Below are positions 42,560 through 52,088 of a stretch of DNA of 64,000 nucleotides, in pieces. The stretch is taken from contig NZ_JASSZH010000020.1 of NCBI RefSeq assembly GCF_030271165.1, positions 1 to 64,000 on the forward strand, written 5' to 3'. A program made the position numbers and the translations under genes. The stretch's first letter is position 1; every line of letters starts with the position of its first letter. The notes under the pieces were generated by a model, which saw nothing but the letters and a program-made list of their open reading frames with translations, was not told where the DNA came from and ran no database searches. Source of the stretch: Psychromicrobium xiongbiense. Lineage in GTDB: Bacteria; Actinomycetota; Actinomycetes; Actinomycetales; Micrococcaceae.

Positions 42560-44316
42560 ACGTCCTCCTCGGACTCGTCAGGAGTGAGATCAAAGCTCAT
42601 GGCGGTGGGCAGTCTCACCGTGAACACTGCTCCGGTGGCGTCCGGGCTGCCGGGATCCAGAAGCTGCAGATCCCCTCCGCGACGCAGCGCCAGTTCTCTG
42701 GCCAGCTTGAGCCCCAGACCCTGGCCGGGCACCGCGGAGGCCGTGTAGCCCTCCTCGAATAGCCGACCGGGCTCGGCGACACCGTCACCAGAGTCGGCGA
42801 CGACGGCATGCAGCGTTCCCCGCACTGTTGCCTCATGGCCAGTATCAGCCCCGTGAACCGTGCCGGCATCTGGCTCATCCAGCAGATCCACCCGGACCCA
42901 GCGCTCCGCTCCAGCCTCGCCGCTGGTGGCGGAGACAGCGGCATTGATCGCGTTGTCGATCAGGTTCCCCAGTACGGTGGTGACATCGTGCGGTGCCTTC
43001 ACCGAGCCGCGGACAAAGGTGTCTTCGCCGACGCGCAGGGTCACGCCGCGCTCGCGGGCGCGGACGCCCTTGGCCCCGATGAATGCCTGCAGATACGGCT
43101 CGCGCAACCGTTCCAGTCCCTCCACCGGGAATTCCAGCGGGCCGGTCTCCACCAGTCGGTGCGCGTACTCGGCGGCCCGGGCGGTGTGCCCGAGGTCCAG
43201 CAGCCCGGAGATGGTGTGCAGCTGGTTGGCAAACTCGTGCCGTTGAGCGCGCAGGGCTGAACTCATCGTGCTCACCGACTCCAGCTGCCGGCTCAGTTGC
43301 GCCAGCTCGGTGCGATCCCGGAGGAAGATCACCCAGCCCAGGTCCTCGCCATCGTGCACCGCTTTGCGTGCGGTGGCGAGGACCACGCGGGCACCGGTGA
43401 CCAGCTCCAGCACTTCGTCTTCGGTGGCGTTCTCACGGGTCAGCGCCCGCAGGGCCGCGGGAACGGGAGCCTCCCTCCAGTCGGTGCCTGGCAGTCCCGG
43501 CCAGCCCGGGTGCTGCCGTCCCTGGCGATCCAGATCCAGAAGCTTCTGCGCCGTGGCGTTGACCAGCGTCACTCGCCCGGAAGGTGAGACGCCGATGACG
43601 CCCTCGTGGGTGGTCTCCAGCACGGCCACCTGATCCTGCACCAAGGTGGTGAGCTCTTCCGGTTCCATGCCGAGGGTGAGCCGCCGCAGTCGCTTTCGGA
43701 GCAGCATGGAGGCTAAGACTCCGACTCCCAGCGCACCCAGCGCGGTCAGTGCCACCGGCCCGCTTGCGTTGAGCAGGGCGCTGCCCAGGGGCTCCCGTTC
43801 AAAACCGACGCTCACCACACCCACGACGCCGGCGTTCCCGCTGGGCCCGCTGCCCGGGGCATAGATGGGCACCTTGGCGCCGGCGGAAGGCCCCAGCGTC
43901 CCGGTATTACGGGTGACCACCTCGCGACCGGCCAGGGCATCCGAGGGATCGGTACTGACCTTCTCGGCGAGTCGTTGGGGGTCGGGGTGCGCCAGTCGCA
44001 CACCCATCTCATCGGTGATGACGACGAAGAGTGCGTCGGTACGTTGGCGGGCGGCTTCGGCGAGTAGTTCGAGCGGGCCGTCGTCCAGAACGCTGGGTGG
44101 GGGAGTGCCGTCCCGGGCGCTGATCGTGGCCACTTCCTCGCGCACCTGGGGCTGGGCCGCGATGGTCCGGGCCAGGGTGAGCGCCTGCTGTTCGGCATCC
44201 TGCGTGATCCGCTCCACCATGATGAACCCGAAGGCCAGAGCGAAGAGGAACACCACCAGGAGCACCACGGCCATCTGCAGCAACAGGGTCTGGGTGGAGA
44301 ACTTCAGTGTTCGCAT
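42556..44316 (-). CDS. CitA/DcuS-type sensor histidine kinase
   Basis: A 586-residue membrane kinase. A first membrane helix (residues 12-34) and a second (about 180-205, VALTALGALGVGVLASMLL) flank an extracytoplasmic PAS/sCache domain (FVVITDEMGVRLAHPDPQRLAEKVSTD ... GVVSVGFE). A cytoplasmic PAS follows (LETTHEGVIGVSPSGRVTLVNATAQKLL). The H-box is QRHEFANQLHTISGLLDLG near residue 361, and the ATPase has DNAINAA, DSGDGV and GQGLGLKL. Kinases of this group sense C4-dicarboxylates or citrate; the citrate-type transporter encoded divergently points to citrate. Confidence 0.93.
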   Translation of the reverse strand: MRTLKFSTQTLLLQMAVVLLVVFLFALAFGFIMVERITQDAEQQALTLARTIAAQPQVREEVATISARDGTPPPSVLDDGPLELLAEAARQRTDALFVVITDEMGVRLAHPDPQRLAEKVSTDPSDALAGREVVTRNTGTLGPSAGAKVPIYAPGSGPSGNAGVVGVVSVGFEREPLGSALLNASGPVALTALGALGVGVLASMLLRKRLRRLTLGMEPEELTTLVQDQVAVLETTHEGVIGVSPSGRVTLVNATAQKLLDLDRQGRQHPGWPGLPGTDWREAPVPAALRALTRENATEDEVLELVTGARVVLATARKAVHDGEDLGWVIFLRDRTELAQLSRQLESVSTMSSALRAQRHEFANQLHTISGLLDLGHTARAAEYAHRLVETGPLEFPVEGLERLREPYLQAFIGAKGVRARERGVTLRVGEDTFVRGSVKAPHDVTTVLGNLIDNAINAAVSATSGEAGAERWVRVDLLDEPDAGTVHGADTGHEATVRGTLHAVVADSGDGVAEPGRLFEEGYTASAVPGQGLGLKLARELALRRGGDLQLLDPGSPDATGAVFTVRLPTAMSFDLTPDESEEDV

Positions 44317-44502
44317 GGCACTCCCTTCGGCAGGCGAGCCTACCCCAGATTGTGTGTGAGCTAAATGCGCAGAACGCGATCAACAAGCACAAGCGCCATC
44401 AAGGGGACTTAAGGCCTCGAGGTGATCTGCGCCACTCTACCTTCTATGACGAGCATCACAGTGGTGTGGTGCGCCAAAAACTTTGACCCAAGGAGCGCAA
44501 GG

Positions 44503-45960
44503 ATGCTTGTCCTGCTCGGTTTCGCCATGATCGCCGTGTTCATGGTGCTCATCATGACCAAGAAGATGACGCCGGTGCTGGCGCTCATCCTCGTCCCTAC
44601 TATTTTCGGGCTCTTCGCCGGTGCCGGGCTGGGCCTGGGCCCCATGATCATGAAGTCCATGGGCTCGATGACGTCCACGGCCGCCCTGCTGATGTTCGCC
44701 ATCATCTACTTCGGCACCATGATCGATGTGGGCCTCTTTGACCCACTGGTCCGGTTCATTCTCCGCAAGCTGGGCAACGACCCGGCCAAGGTGGTCATGG
44801 GGACCGCCGTTCTGGCGATGGCCGTCTCGTTGGACGGCGACGGTTCCACCACCTTCATCCTCACCACGGCGGCGATGCTGCCGGTCTACCTGCGGCTGAA
44901 GATGAGCCCGGTCGTCCTGACCTGTGTGGCCGGTCTGGCCAATGGCACCATGAACATCCTGCCCTGGGGTGGGCCCACGGCCCGTGCTGCCTCTGCACTG
45001 AAGATCAACGTTTCGGAAGTCTTCGTGCCGATGGTGCCTGCACTGATTGCTGGCTTGGTCGTGGTGCTGCTGTTCTCCTGGGTGCTGGGTCTGATGGAAC
45101 GCAAGCGCCTCATGGTCGCCGAGCCGGAGCGCTGGGGTGCGGCGGCAGCCTTCGCCGGTGGCACCGCCATCGATGTCATGGAACTGAAGAACGGCTCCGC
45201 ACTGTCCAAGGCCAGCGGCGGACGGGTCGGTACCCGGACGGCGCTGATGGAGAAGATCACGCCCGCGCTCGCCGGTGGTTCCGGGAGTGGATCCGGGACT
45301 CTGGCGGATACTGCGCTGGATCCGAACCGTGCCACCCTGCGCCCCCAGCTGATCTGGGTCAACTTTGCCCTGACCGCCGCCATCATGGTTCTGCTGGTGA
45401 TGGACGTGCTGCCTCTGCCCTACGTGTTCATGGTCGGCGCAGCCATCGCCCTGCTGGTGAACTTCCCGCGTGTGAAGGATCAGGCGAAGGCTCTGGTGGC
45501 GCATGGTCAGTCGATTGTGGCCGTGGTGAGCATGGTCATGGCCGCTGCGGTGCTGACCGGCGTGCTCAACGGAACTGGCATGGTCAAAGACATGTCGGAG
45601 TGGCTGGTCGCGATCATCCCACCGAGCATGGGTCCCCTGATGGCCGTGATCACCGGTCTGCTCAGCATCCCGATGACGTTCTTCATGAGCAATGACGCCT
45701 TCTACTTCGGGGTGTTGCCGATTCTGAGCGAGACCGCAAGCCACTACGGCCTCGGTGCGGCGGACATGGCGCGCGCATCCATCACCGGGCAGCCCTTCCA
45801 TATGCAGTCTCCACTGGTTCCGGCGATTCTGCTCCTGGTCTCTCTGGCCTCTGTGGAACTGGGCGATCACCACAAAAAGGTACTCTGGCGTTCTGCCGTA
45901 GTCTCTCTGGTGATGTTGGCAATCGGCATGCTGACGGGAGCCATCGGGGTCGGTCACTAG
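44503..45960 (+). CDS. CitMHS-family citrate transporter
   Basis: A 485-residue membrane protein with about twelve hydrophobic segments (MLVLLGFAMIAVFMVLIMTK at the start). Family blocks: FGTMIDVGLFDPLVRFIL, AVSLDGDGSTTFILTTAAMLP, GLANGTMNILPWGGPTARAASAL and PMTFFMSNDAFYFGVLPI. CitM/CitH members import citrate complexed with a divalent metal. The chosen ATG is preceded by AAGGAGCGCAAGG; the frame stays open 27 codons upstream without family character. It is transcribed away from citAB; the 186-base gap is AT-richer and should hold the CitB sites, which I cannot define. Confidence 0.92.
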   Translation: MLVLLGFAMIAVFMVLIMTKKMTPVLALILVPTIFGLFAGAGLGLGPMIMKSMGSMTSTAALLMFAIIYFGTMIDVGLFDPLVRFILRKLGNDPAKVVMGTAVLAMAVSLDGDGSTTFILTTAAMLPVYLRLKMSPVVLTCVAGLANGTMNILPWGGPTARAASALKINVSEVFVPMVPALIAGLVVVLLFSWVLGLMERKRLMVAEPERWGAAAAFAGGTAIDVMELKNGSALSKASGGRVGTRTALMEKITPALAGGSGSGSGTLADTALDPNRATLRPQLIWVNFALTAAIMVLLVMDVLPLPYVFMVGAAIALLVNFPRVKDQAKALVAHGQSIVAVVSMVMAAAVLTGVLNGTGMVKDMSEWLVAIIPPSMGPLMAVITGLLSIPMTFFMSNDAFYFGVLPILSETASHYGLGAADMARASITGQPFHMQSPLVPAILLLVSLASVELGDHHKKVLWRSAVVSLVMLAIGMLTGAIGVGH

Positions 45961-46134
45961 ACCTGATTCGTAATTGTAAGTTCGGCTCAGTCCCACCTAT
46001 GTGTTGACAATGGAAGGGGCGCAAGGGCAGGATGTTATCAAGAGCCCATCGGGTCGCAAGGAATGCGGAGTTTCGGTGATCTGCATGACCCATCTGGGTT
46101 TGGACAATGTTGTTCAATTTCGGAGGTCAGGAAA

Positions 46135-46926
46135 ATGAGCATGAGGTTTGCTTGGAAGGCGCCGTCAAAATTTCGCATCATACGACGTGCCTCAATCGGC
46201 GGTATTCTGGCTGCAACGCTAATGCTTGCGACTACAAGCGGTGCAGCTGTTGCTCTTGGGCCGACCACTCACGGGGAAGGCGGTCATTTATCGGCTGAAG
46301 CAGAAGCCTCAGTGAGGGCGAGTTATGATCAAATGGGGGTTCCAAAGGACGACCAAGACAGAGTCATCCAGAATTTCCTAAATGGGAGACTTCCCGAATC
46401 GATGACCGGCGGAACACCTGTTTCCACTGTGACAAGCCAGGTGGGTGGATACTCGCAGACGGTCAGACACTTTTCGGATGGTTCCGCTTCGAAGTCGACG
46501 GTCGAGTTGCCAGTCCAAGTTACTGGTAATCAAGTTACTGGTAATTCGGCTGCGTCTGTAACCAACCCCAACACTTCCATGCGTTCAATTACGCAATGTC
46601 AGAGCTATGCAGGGGCTGGGTATTGGCGCGTCGACAATTGTAGGATTGCTACTGATCAAGCCTTTTTTAGTGTGTGGTTTTACGCGGATCTCTATGAGGG
46701 GGCTGGGGGGACCTTTTATTCGCAGATAAACAATCTGCGGGGGCTCGGCGGGAGTTCGGTTGTTGGCACCATGAGCAATCCATCGCTGTTCTTATTAAAA
46801 CAGCAGGATGGTTATGGAGAGGCCAAGGCGACAGGTCAATACAACTTCGATGCCCCGTTTGTCTCGGGTTTTGCTGCAGTTACTCTTCATCTGAGCTACA
46901 CCAATGCCTGGGATACCTCACCATGA
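46135..46926 (+). CDS. Exported protein of unknown function in AT-richer island
   Basis: A 263-residue secreted protein. The basic N-terminus and hydrophobic core (RRASIGGILAATLMLATTSG) predict a signal peptide cleaved around residue 40. The mature chain starts with a polar region (GEGGHLSAEAEASVRASYDQ), then a Thr/Val/Ser-rich middle and an aromatic/Gly-rich end (AFFSVWFYADLYEGAGGTFY, FVSGFAAVTLHLSY) that suggests a beta-sandwich. Two cysteines (TQCQSY, DNCRIA) could form a disulfide. No family recognised. The ATG has GGAGG 8 bases upstream. Codon use contains many AT-rich codons unlike the neighbouring genes, which suggests horizontal acquisition. A tiny membrane-protein gene follows. Confidence 0.7.
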   Translation: MSMRFAWKAPSKFRIIRRASIGGILAATLMLATTSGAAVALGPTTHGEGGHLSAEAEASVRASYDQMGVPKDDQDRVIQNFLNGRLPESMTGGTPVSTVTSQVGGYSQTVRHFSDGSASKSTVELPVQVTGNQVTGNSAASVTNPNTSMRSITQCQSYAGAGYWRVDNCRIATDQAFFSVWFYADLYEGAGGTFYSQINNLRGLGGSSVVGTMSNPSLFLLKQQDGYGEAKATGQYNFDAPFVSGFAAVTLHLSYTNAWDTSP

Positions 46927-46969
46927 CATTTCTATCCATGGTATCGAGGCGATTGGTGCGAAAAGTATA

Positions 46970-47143
46970 ATGATATTCACTTCAACTTGGCAGCAATTTT
47001 GGATTTTGATTTCCCTTTATGCTGTGATCATCGGAGTCGTGCTAGCGGGTTGTTGGATGTTGATTCGCTACGTTCGGCGGGCGCGCAGGGCAAGGATCGA
47101 ACTCGAGCGACCGAAGGAATGTAGGTCGCTGGATTCCAAATAG
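46970..47143 (+). CDS. Tiny single-helix membrane protein
   Basis: A 57-residue protein: MIFTSTWQQFWILISLYAVI, a membrane helix through about residue 34 (IIGVVLAGCWMLIRYV), then a very basic cytoplasmic segment (RRARRARIELERPKECR). No family recognised. The start is uncertain: the frame opens at an ATG at 46904 inside the preceding gene, and 46970 has only a weak Shine-Dalgarno. It mirrors the exported-protein/tiny-membrane-protein order at 29029-29734, although neither pair shares visible sequence with the other. A 35-bp-stem hairpin starts 6 bases after its stop. Confidence 0.55.
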   Translation: MIFTSTWQQFWILISLYAVIIGVVLAGCWMLIRYVRRARRARIELERPKECRSLDSK

Positions 47144-47149
47144 TCAGTT

Positions 47150-47231
47150 TGCCTTCAGAGTGACCCAACGACCTGTGAACCTGGATCCGAGCATCGCCAG
47201 GTTCACAGGTCGTTGCGTCACTCTGAAGGCA
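47150..47231. terminator. 35-bp-stem hairpin after the exported-protein cassette
   Basis: Bases 47150-47184 pair with 47197-47231 with one mismatch (C/C at position 16 of the arm) around a 12-base loop. No U-tract is present. This is the longest stem in the window. It may act as a 3'-end stabiliser or be the footprint of a small mobile palindromic element. Confidence 0.85.
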
Positions 47232-47891
47232 GCGAAGTATGCCTCGGTAGATTAGATGCTTGACCTGACCTAGCCGCATGGTGAACGCGTCAGTGAGTTG
47301 CTCGCCGTACAGGGTGAGCGAAGCTGGCATCTGCTTTCACTCTGTACGGCGGAATCCCCTTGGTCGTGACGGCTGTGGCTATTGTGACACCGGATGTCGG
47401 ACCTGAGTTGGCTCACGGGTCGTGGTTTCGCGGTCGGCCAACGCGTTGAGCTGCGGTGATGTGTTCGGGTTGGTGTGCCTGCAGAGAGCTCTTTGACATG
47501 AATGGTTTTGATGATGCCGCCATCGTGCCGGGGGAGCAGGACCTGAATGTCGCCACTGGGTCATGCCGCGCCCGCGGTATGGCGCCCCTTAACACTGAAC
47601 GTGAGGCCCGCGGCGACACTGCGGAGAAGGCGCTCATCGCGCTGGATCTGCATGACGGGAAGCAGGCTGCGGGTCAGCCTCCATAGGGGGTAAATCCGAC
47701 GATCATGTTGTATGAGAATCGTTAGATCTATGAGTGCCTCACAGCCCGGTGATGATTCGGAGGTGCTGGGGTGTGCGTTTGAGTTGTGGAGAGCGGCAAC
47801 AAGGTTGGTTGCGAGTTGTGCAGCGCCGGGCACTGAACGGAAGCAACGTAGACTGGAGCGGAAAACCATTTGAACGTTGCAGGGGAGATCC
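47232..47891. other. 660 bases without a recognisable gene
   Basis: The stretch between the large hairpin and gatC contains only short overlapping reading frames on both strands without a plausible ribosome-binding site or domain. A second inverted repeat (47303-47317 with 47337-47351, CGCCGTACAGRGTGA, one G-T pair) lies at its left end. Base composition shifts from AT-rich to GC-rich along it. It could hold a decayed mobile element or a small RNA; I see no transposase motif. The gatC promoter must be near its right end. Confidence 0.5.
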
Positions 47892-48188
47892 ATGGCTGAG
47901 ATCAGTCGTGACGAGGTTGCGCATCTGGCGCAACTGGCGCATATCGACATGAGTATTGAGGAGCTGGACCGGATGGCCGGGGAACTGGCCCTGATCGTCG
48001 ACTCCGTCCAGTCCGTCAGTGAGGCCGCCGGTGCCGATGTGCCCGCCACCTCCCACCCAATCCCGCTGAGCAATGTGTTCCGTGAGGATGTGGTGGGTCA
48101 CGTGCTGACCGCCGAGCAAGCCCTCTCCGGCGCGCCGGATGCGGATGGATTCCGCTTCAAGGTCCCCGCGATCCTGGATGAGGAGTAA
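47892..48188 (+). CDS. gatC: Asp-tRNA(Asn)/Glu-tRNA(Gln) amidotransferase subunit C
   Basis: A 98-residue GatC, the belt that holds GatA and GatB together. It has the family pattern ISRDEVAHLAQLAHIDMSIEELDRMAGEL near the N-terminus, and LSNVFREDVVGHVLTAEQAL and FRFKVPAILDEE at the end. AGGGGAG precedes the ATG. It is first in a gatCAB operon, with gatA starting 3 bases after its stop. Confidence 0.96.
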   Translation: MAEISRDEVAHLAQLAHIDMSIEELDRMAGELALIVDSVQSVSEAAGADVPATSHPIPLSNVFREDVVGHVLTAEQALSGAPDADGFRFKVPAILDEE

Positions 48189-48191
48189 GCC

Positions 48192-49718
48192 ATGAGCCAG
48201 GAGATCATTCGTTCCACCGCTGCCCAGCTCGCCGAAAGGCTGGCCGCCAAGGACCTTTCCGCTGTGGAGGTCACCCAGGCGCACCTGGATCGTATTGCCG
48301 ACGTCGATGGCGAGGTGCACGCCTTCCTGCACGTCAACGGTCAGGAGGCGCTCGCTGTCGCCGCAGAGGTCGATGCCGCCCGTGCCGCTGGAGAAGAGTT
48401 GCACGCTCTGGCCGGTGTGCCGATTGCGGTCAAGGACATGATCGTCACCGTCGGACAGCCGACCACGGCGGCGTCGAAGATCCTTGAGGGCTGGATGAGC
48501 CCCTATGACGCCACCGTCGTCAAAAAGCTTCGCGCCGCAAAGATGCCGATTCTGGGCAAGACCAACCTGGATGAGTTCGCCATGGGCTCCTCCACGGAGC
48601 ACTCGGCCTATGGACCCACCCACAATCCCTGGGATCTGGATCGCATTCCCGGTGGTTCCGGCGGTGGCTCTGCGGCCGCCGTCGCAGCTTTCGAGGCCCC
48701 GCTGGCGCTCGGCACGGATACCGGCGGTTCCATCCGCCAGCCCGCCGCTGTGACCGGTTCCGTCGGGGTGAAGCCCACCTACGGCGGCGTCTCCCGCTAC
48801 GGGGCTATCGCGATGACCTCCTCGATGGACCAGATCGGCCCGGTCTCACGCACGGTGCTGGACTCCGCATTGCTGCACGAGGTCATCGGCGGCCATGATC
48901 CCTACGATTCCACCTCTCTGCAGGAATCTTGGACGGATCTGGTGGCCGCGGCCCGTAACGGTGACGTCCGGGGCATGCGCATCGGCGTGATCAAGGAACT
49001 GCACGGCGAGGGGTACCAGGCCGGCGTGGAGAACCGCTTCAATGAGGCGCTGGAGCTGCTGAAGAATGCCGGTGCCGAGATCGTCGAGGTCTCCTGCCCC
49101 AACTTCCAGTACGCTCTGGGCGCGTATTACCTGATCCTTCCGTCCGAGGTCTCCAGCAACCTGGCCAAATTCGATGGCGTGCGCTTCGGTCTGCGCGTGC
49201 TGCCGGAGGAGGGGCCGATGACGATTGAACGCGTCATGGGTGCCACCCGCGCCGCTGGCTTTGGCCCGGAGGTCAAGCGCCGCATCATTCTGGGCACCTA
49301 TGCCCTCTCTGCCGGCTACTACGACGCCTACTACGGCTCGGCCCAGAAGGTACGCACGCTCATTCAGCGCGACTTCGATGCCGCCTTTGCCCAGGCGGAT
49401 GTGCTGATCTCCCCGACGGCGCCCACCACAGCGTTCAGGCTGGGCGAGAAACTCAATGACCCGCTGGCCATGTATCTCAATGACGTGGCCACCATTCCGG
49501 CGAATATGGCTGGCATCCCCGGCATCTCCATCCCCGGTGGTCTGGCGGAAGAGGATGGTCTGCCCGTAGGCATCCAGTTCCTGGCTCCGGCCCGGCAGGA
49601 TGCCCGCCTGTACCGGGCGGCCGGTGCACTGGAAACACTGCTGGAAACCAGGTGGGGCGGGCCGCTGCTGGCTCAGGCTCCCGTGCTGGGATCAACCCTT
49701 CTGGGAGGTGCAAAGTAA
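48192..49718 (+). CDS. gatA: Asp-tRNA(Asn)/Glu-tRNA(Gln) amidotransferase subunit A
   Basis: A 508-residue amidase-signature enzyme that releases ammonia from glutamine for the amidotransferase. The Ser-cisSer-Lys triad is visible as Lys near residue 80 (IAVKDMI), cis-Ser near 157 in [13 protein letters not shown], and the nucleophile Ser near 182 in [12 protein letters not shown]. Other family blocks: [21 protein letters not shown] and [16 protein letters not shown]. The stop TAA shares one base with the gatB start (TAATG). Confidence 0.97.
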   Translation: MSQEIIRSTAAQLAERLAAKDLSAVEVTQAHLDRIADVDGEVHAFLHVNGQEALAVAAEVDAARAAGEELHALAGVPIAVKDMIVTVGQPTTAASKILEGWMSPYDATVVKKLRAAKMPILGKTNLDEFAMGSSTEHSAYGPTHNPWDLDRIPGGSGGGSAAAVAAFEAPLALGTDTGGSIRQPAAVTGSVGVKPTYGGVSRYGAIAMTSSMDQIGPVSRTVLDSALLHEVIGGHDPYDSTSLQESWTDLVAAARNGDVRGMRIGVIKELHGEGYQAGVENRFNEALELLKNAGAEIVEVSCPNFQYALGAYYLILPSEVSSNLAKFDGVRFGLRVLPEEGPMTIERVMGATRAAGFGPEVKRRIILGTYALSAGYYDAYYGSAQKVRTLIQRDFDAAFAQADVLISPTAPTTAFRLGEKLNDPLAMYLNDVATIPANMAGIPGISIPGGLAEEDGLPVGIQFLAPARQDARLYRAAGALETLLETRWGGPLLAQAPVLGSTLLGGAK

Positions 49719-51226
49719 TGTCAACGGACCAGATCGTGGACTACGACGCTGTTTTCGAGAAGTACGAGCCCGTGCTCGGCTTCGAGGTGCACGTGGAGCT
49801 GAACACTAAGACCAAGATGTTCTCCTCCGCGCCCAACGAGTTCGGCGACGAGCCCAACACCAATGTCAACGAGGTGGACCTGGGCCTGCCCGGCGTGCTG
49901 CCCGTGGTGAATAAGGCCGCCGTGGAGTCCTCCATCAAGATCGGCCTGGCGCTGAACTGCCAGATCGCGGAGACCTGCCGCTTTGCCCGGAAGAACTACT
50001 TCTACCCGGACACTCCGAAGAACTTCCAGACCTCTCAGTACGATGAGCCGATCGCCTTCGACGGCTACCTGGACATCGAGCTGGAGGACGGCGAGGTCTT
50101 CCGGGTCGAGATCGAGCGTGCGCATATGGAGGAGGACGCTGGCAAGCTGACCCATATGGGCGGTGCATCTGGCCGCATTCAGGGTGCCGACTACTCGCTG
50201 GTGGACTACAACCGTGCCGGTGTGCCGCTCGTGGAGATCGTCACCAAGCCAATCGTGGGTGCGGGCAAGCGTGCTCCCGAGCTGGCCAAAGCCTATGTGG
50301 CCGCGGTCCGCGAGATCGTGAAGAACCTCGGTGTCTCCGACGCTCGCATGGAGCGCGGTAACGTCCGCTGCGATGCCAACGTCTCGTTGCGGCCCATCGG
50401 GCAGGAGGCGTTCGGCACGCGGTCGGAGACCAAGAACGTGAACTCGCTGCGCGCCGTCGAGCACGCGGTGCGCTTCGAAATGCAGCGTCACGCCGCCGTC
50501 CTGGACGCGGGGGAGAAGGTGGTGCAGGAGACGCGCCACTGGCACGAGGACACGCGCACGACGACCTCCGGCCGGCCCAAGAGCGATGCGGACGACTACC
50601 GCTACTTCCCGGAGCCGGATCTGGTTCCCGTGGTCGCTTCCCGCGAGTGGGTGGAGGAACTGCGCGCCACGCTGCCCGAACCGCCCGCCGAACGCCGCAA
50701 GCGCCTGCAGGCCGAGTGGGGTTACACCGACCTCGAATTCCGTGACGTGGTCAATGCCGGCATCCTGGATGACCTCGAGGCGACCATCGCCGCGGGTGCC
50801 ACGGCCGCGGTGGCCCGTAAATGGTGGATGGGCGAGATTGCGCGTCGTGCCAAGCTGGCGGAGGTGGAGCCGGCAGAGCTGGGCGTGAGCCCCGCGACGG
50901 TGGTGGAGCTTCAGCAGCTCATCGATGACGGCAAGATCAATGACAAGCTGGCCCGCGAAGTGCTCGATGGCGTGCTGGCCGGCGAAGGAACGCCCGCGGA
51001 AGTCGTGGAAGCCCGCGGCCTTGCCGTGGTCTCCGATGACGGCGCCCTGCAGGCTGCGGTCGATGAAGCCCTCGCCGCACAGCCGGGGATCGCGGAGAAG
51101 ATCCGCGGTGGCAAGATCCAGGCGGTGGGCGCCATCGTCGGCGCTGTGATGAAGGCGACCCGCGGCCAGGCCGATGCCGGACGCGTCCAGGAGCTGATCC
51201 TGAAGACACTCGGCATCGAAGGTTAG
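49718..51226 (+). CDS. gatB: Asp-tRNA(Asn)/Glu-tRNA(Gln) amidotransferase subunit B
   Basis: A 502-residue GatB, which binds the mischarged tRNA and activates its side-chain carboxylate with ATP. Blocks: [89 protein letters not shown] and [13 protein letters not shown], followed by the C-terminal YqeY-like tRNA-binding domain. GGGAGGTG precedes the ATG that overlaps the gatA stop. Length is typical. Confidence 0.97.
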   Translation: MSTDQIVDYDAVFEKYEPVLGFEVHVELNTKTKMFSSAPNEFGDEPNTNVNEVDLGLPGVLPVVNKAAVESSIKIGLALNCQIAETCRFARKNYFYPDTPKNFQTSQYDEPIAFDGYLDIELEDGEVFRVEIERAHMEEDAGKLTHMGGASGRIQGADYSLVDYNRAGVPLVEIVTKPIVGAGKRAPELAKAYVAAVREIVKNLGVSDARMERGNVRCDANVSLRPIGQEAFGTRSETKNVNSLRAVEHAVRFEMQRHAAVLDAGEKVVQETRHWHEDTRTTTSGRPKSDADDYRYFPEPDLVPVVASREWVEELRATLPEPPAERRKRLQAEWGYTDLEFRDVVNAGILDDLEATIAAGATAAVARKWWMGEIARRAKLAEVEPAELGVSPATVVELQQLIDDGKINDKLAREVLDGVLAGEGTPAEVVEARGLAVVSDDGALQAAVDEALAAQPGIAEKIRGGKIQAVGAIVGAVMKATRGQADAGRVQELILKTLGIEG

Positions 51227-51233
51227 CGTTCCG

Positions 51234-52088
51234 ATGGCCCGCAGCCTGCCGTTGCAGAACCGGGACGCCCGGGGGTGGGCCATCGTTGCCAGAGTGCTCT
51301 CCGAAGGGGATAACCACCCGATGGAGGATGCCTGTGGCCTGGCCGGTGATGCCGCCTGGGTGGTCGACGGTGCGACGTCCGTGCTGCCGCCACTGGGCCT
51401 GCCGGGCTCCAGCGATCCGGGCTGGTATGCCGCGGAGCTGAGCGGCGCACTGGCCACCGTGGCCTCCGGGCAGCAGAGCTCCGGGCAGCAGGCATCCCAA
51501 TGCGCTGCATCCGGCGTCCGCGACACGGTGGGTCAGGCCTTGCGGATCCTCGATCACCGGGCCGAGGAGTTGGTGGGTCCCGAACGCATCCGCTTCCCCT
51601 CTGCAGCCTTGTCGGTGGCGCAGCTCAGCCGTTCGACTACGGGGGAGCTGACCGGCGTTGAGGTACTGTCGCTGGCCGATTGTCACGTGGTGGTGCGGGA
51701 AGCGGCTACGGGTGCGGTGCACCATATCGTCTCGGTGCTGGCGGATCCCGGCCTGAGCCTGGGCGCGTCGAGCCTGGAAACGGAGCAGCTGGCGCAGTCT
51801 CGCCGTCGTCGGAACACACCGGTAGGCCTCTGGGTGGCGCGCCGTGAAGCTGAAGCGGCGGAGCATGCTCTGGTGACCAGCTGCGGTGTTCCGGAGCTGA
51901 TCGTGCTGGCCAGCGATGGCGCCTGGCGGGCTGTGGACCTAGGCCTGGTCAGCGGCCCGGGGGAATTCCTGGCGGCCGTGGCGAGCCCTGTCGCAGCCCT
52001 GGAACTGCAGACAGCCTTGCGGAGGCGTCAGGCGGAGATCGGCGAAAAGGCCGATGACGCCACGGTTCTGGTTCTGGCGGTGCGTTGA
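51234..52088 (+). CDS. PP2C-like phosphatase family protein
   Basis: A 284-residue protein with a PP2C-like layout: EGDNHPMEDACGLAGDAAWVVDGATSV near the N-terminus (acidic metal ligands in MEDA and VVDG), a middle block VEVLSLADCHVVVRE, then PELIVLASDGAWRAVDLG and GEKADDATVLVLAV (the last acidic ligand). The Asp-Gly pair of classical PP2C is present as VDG. It starts 7 bases after gatB and its stop overlaps the LacI gene, so it is translated between two unrelated functions. The target is unknown; it may have been captured by the operon. Confidence 0.78.
   Translation: MARSLPLQNRDARGWAIVARVLSEGDNHPMEDACGLAGDAAWVVDGATSVLPPLGLPGSSDPGWYAAELSGALATVASGQQSSGQQASQCAASGVRDTVGQALRILDHRAEELVGPERIRFPSAALSVAQLSRSTTGELTGVEVLSLADCHVVVREAATGAVHHIVSVLADPGLSLGASSLETEQLAQSRRRRNTPVGLWVARREAEAAEHALVTSCGVPELIVLASDGAWRAVDLGLVSGPGEFLAAVASPVAALELQTALRRRQAEIGEKADDATVLVLAVR

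Noticed and set aside
44437..45996. 519-codon minus-strand frame opposite the citrate transporter
   Set aside because: His/Gln/Arg-rich shadow of a membrane protein gene; no start signal or domain.
47413..47686. Short frames on both strands as a transposase remnant
   Set aside because: No DDE, HUH or serine-recombinase motif and no terminal inverted repeats with target duplication could be seen.
49721..51526. 601-codon minus-strand frame opposite gatB
   Set aside because: Shadow frame; gatB has every family block on the plus strand.
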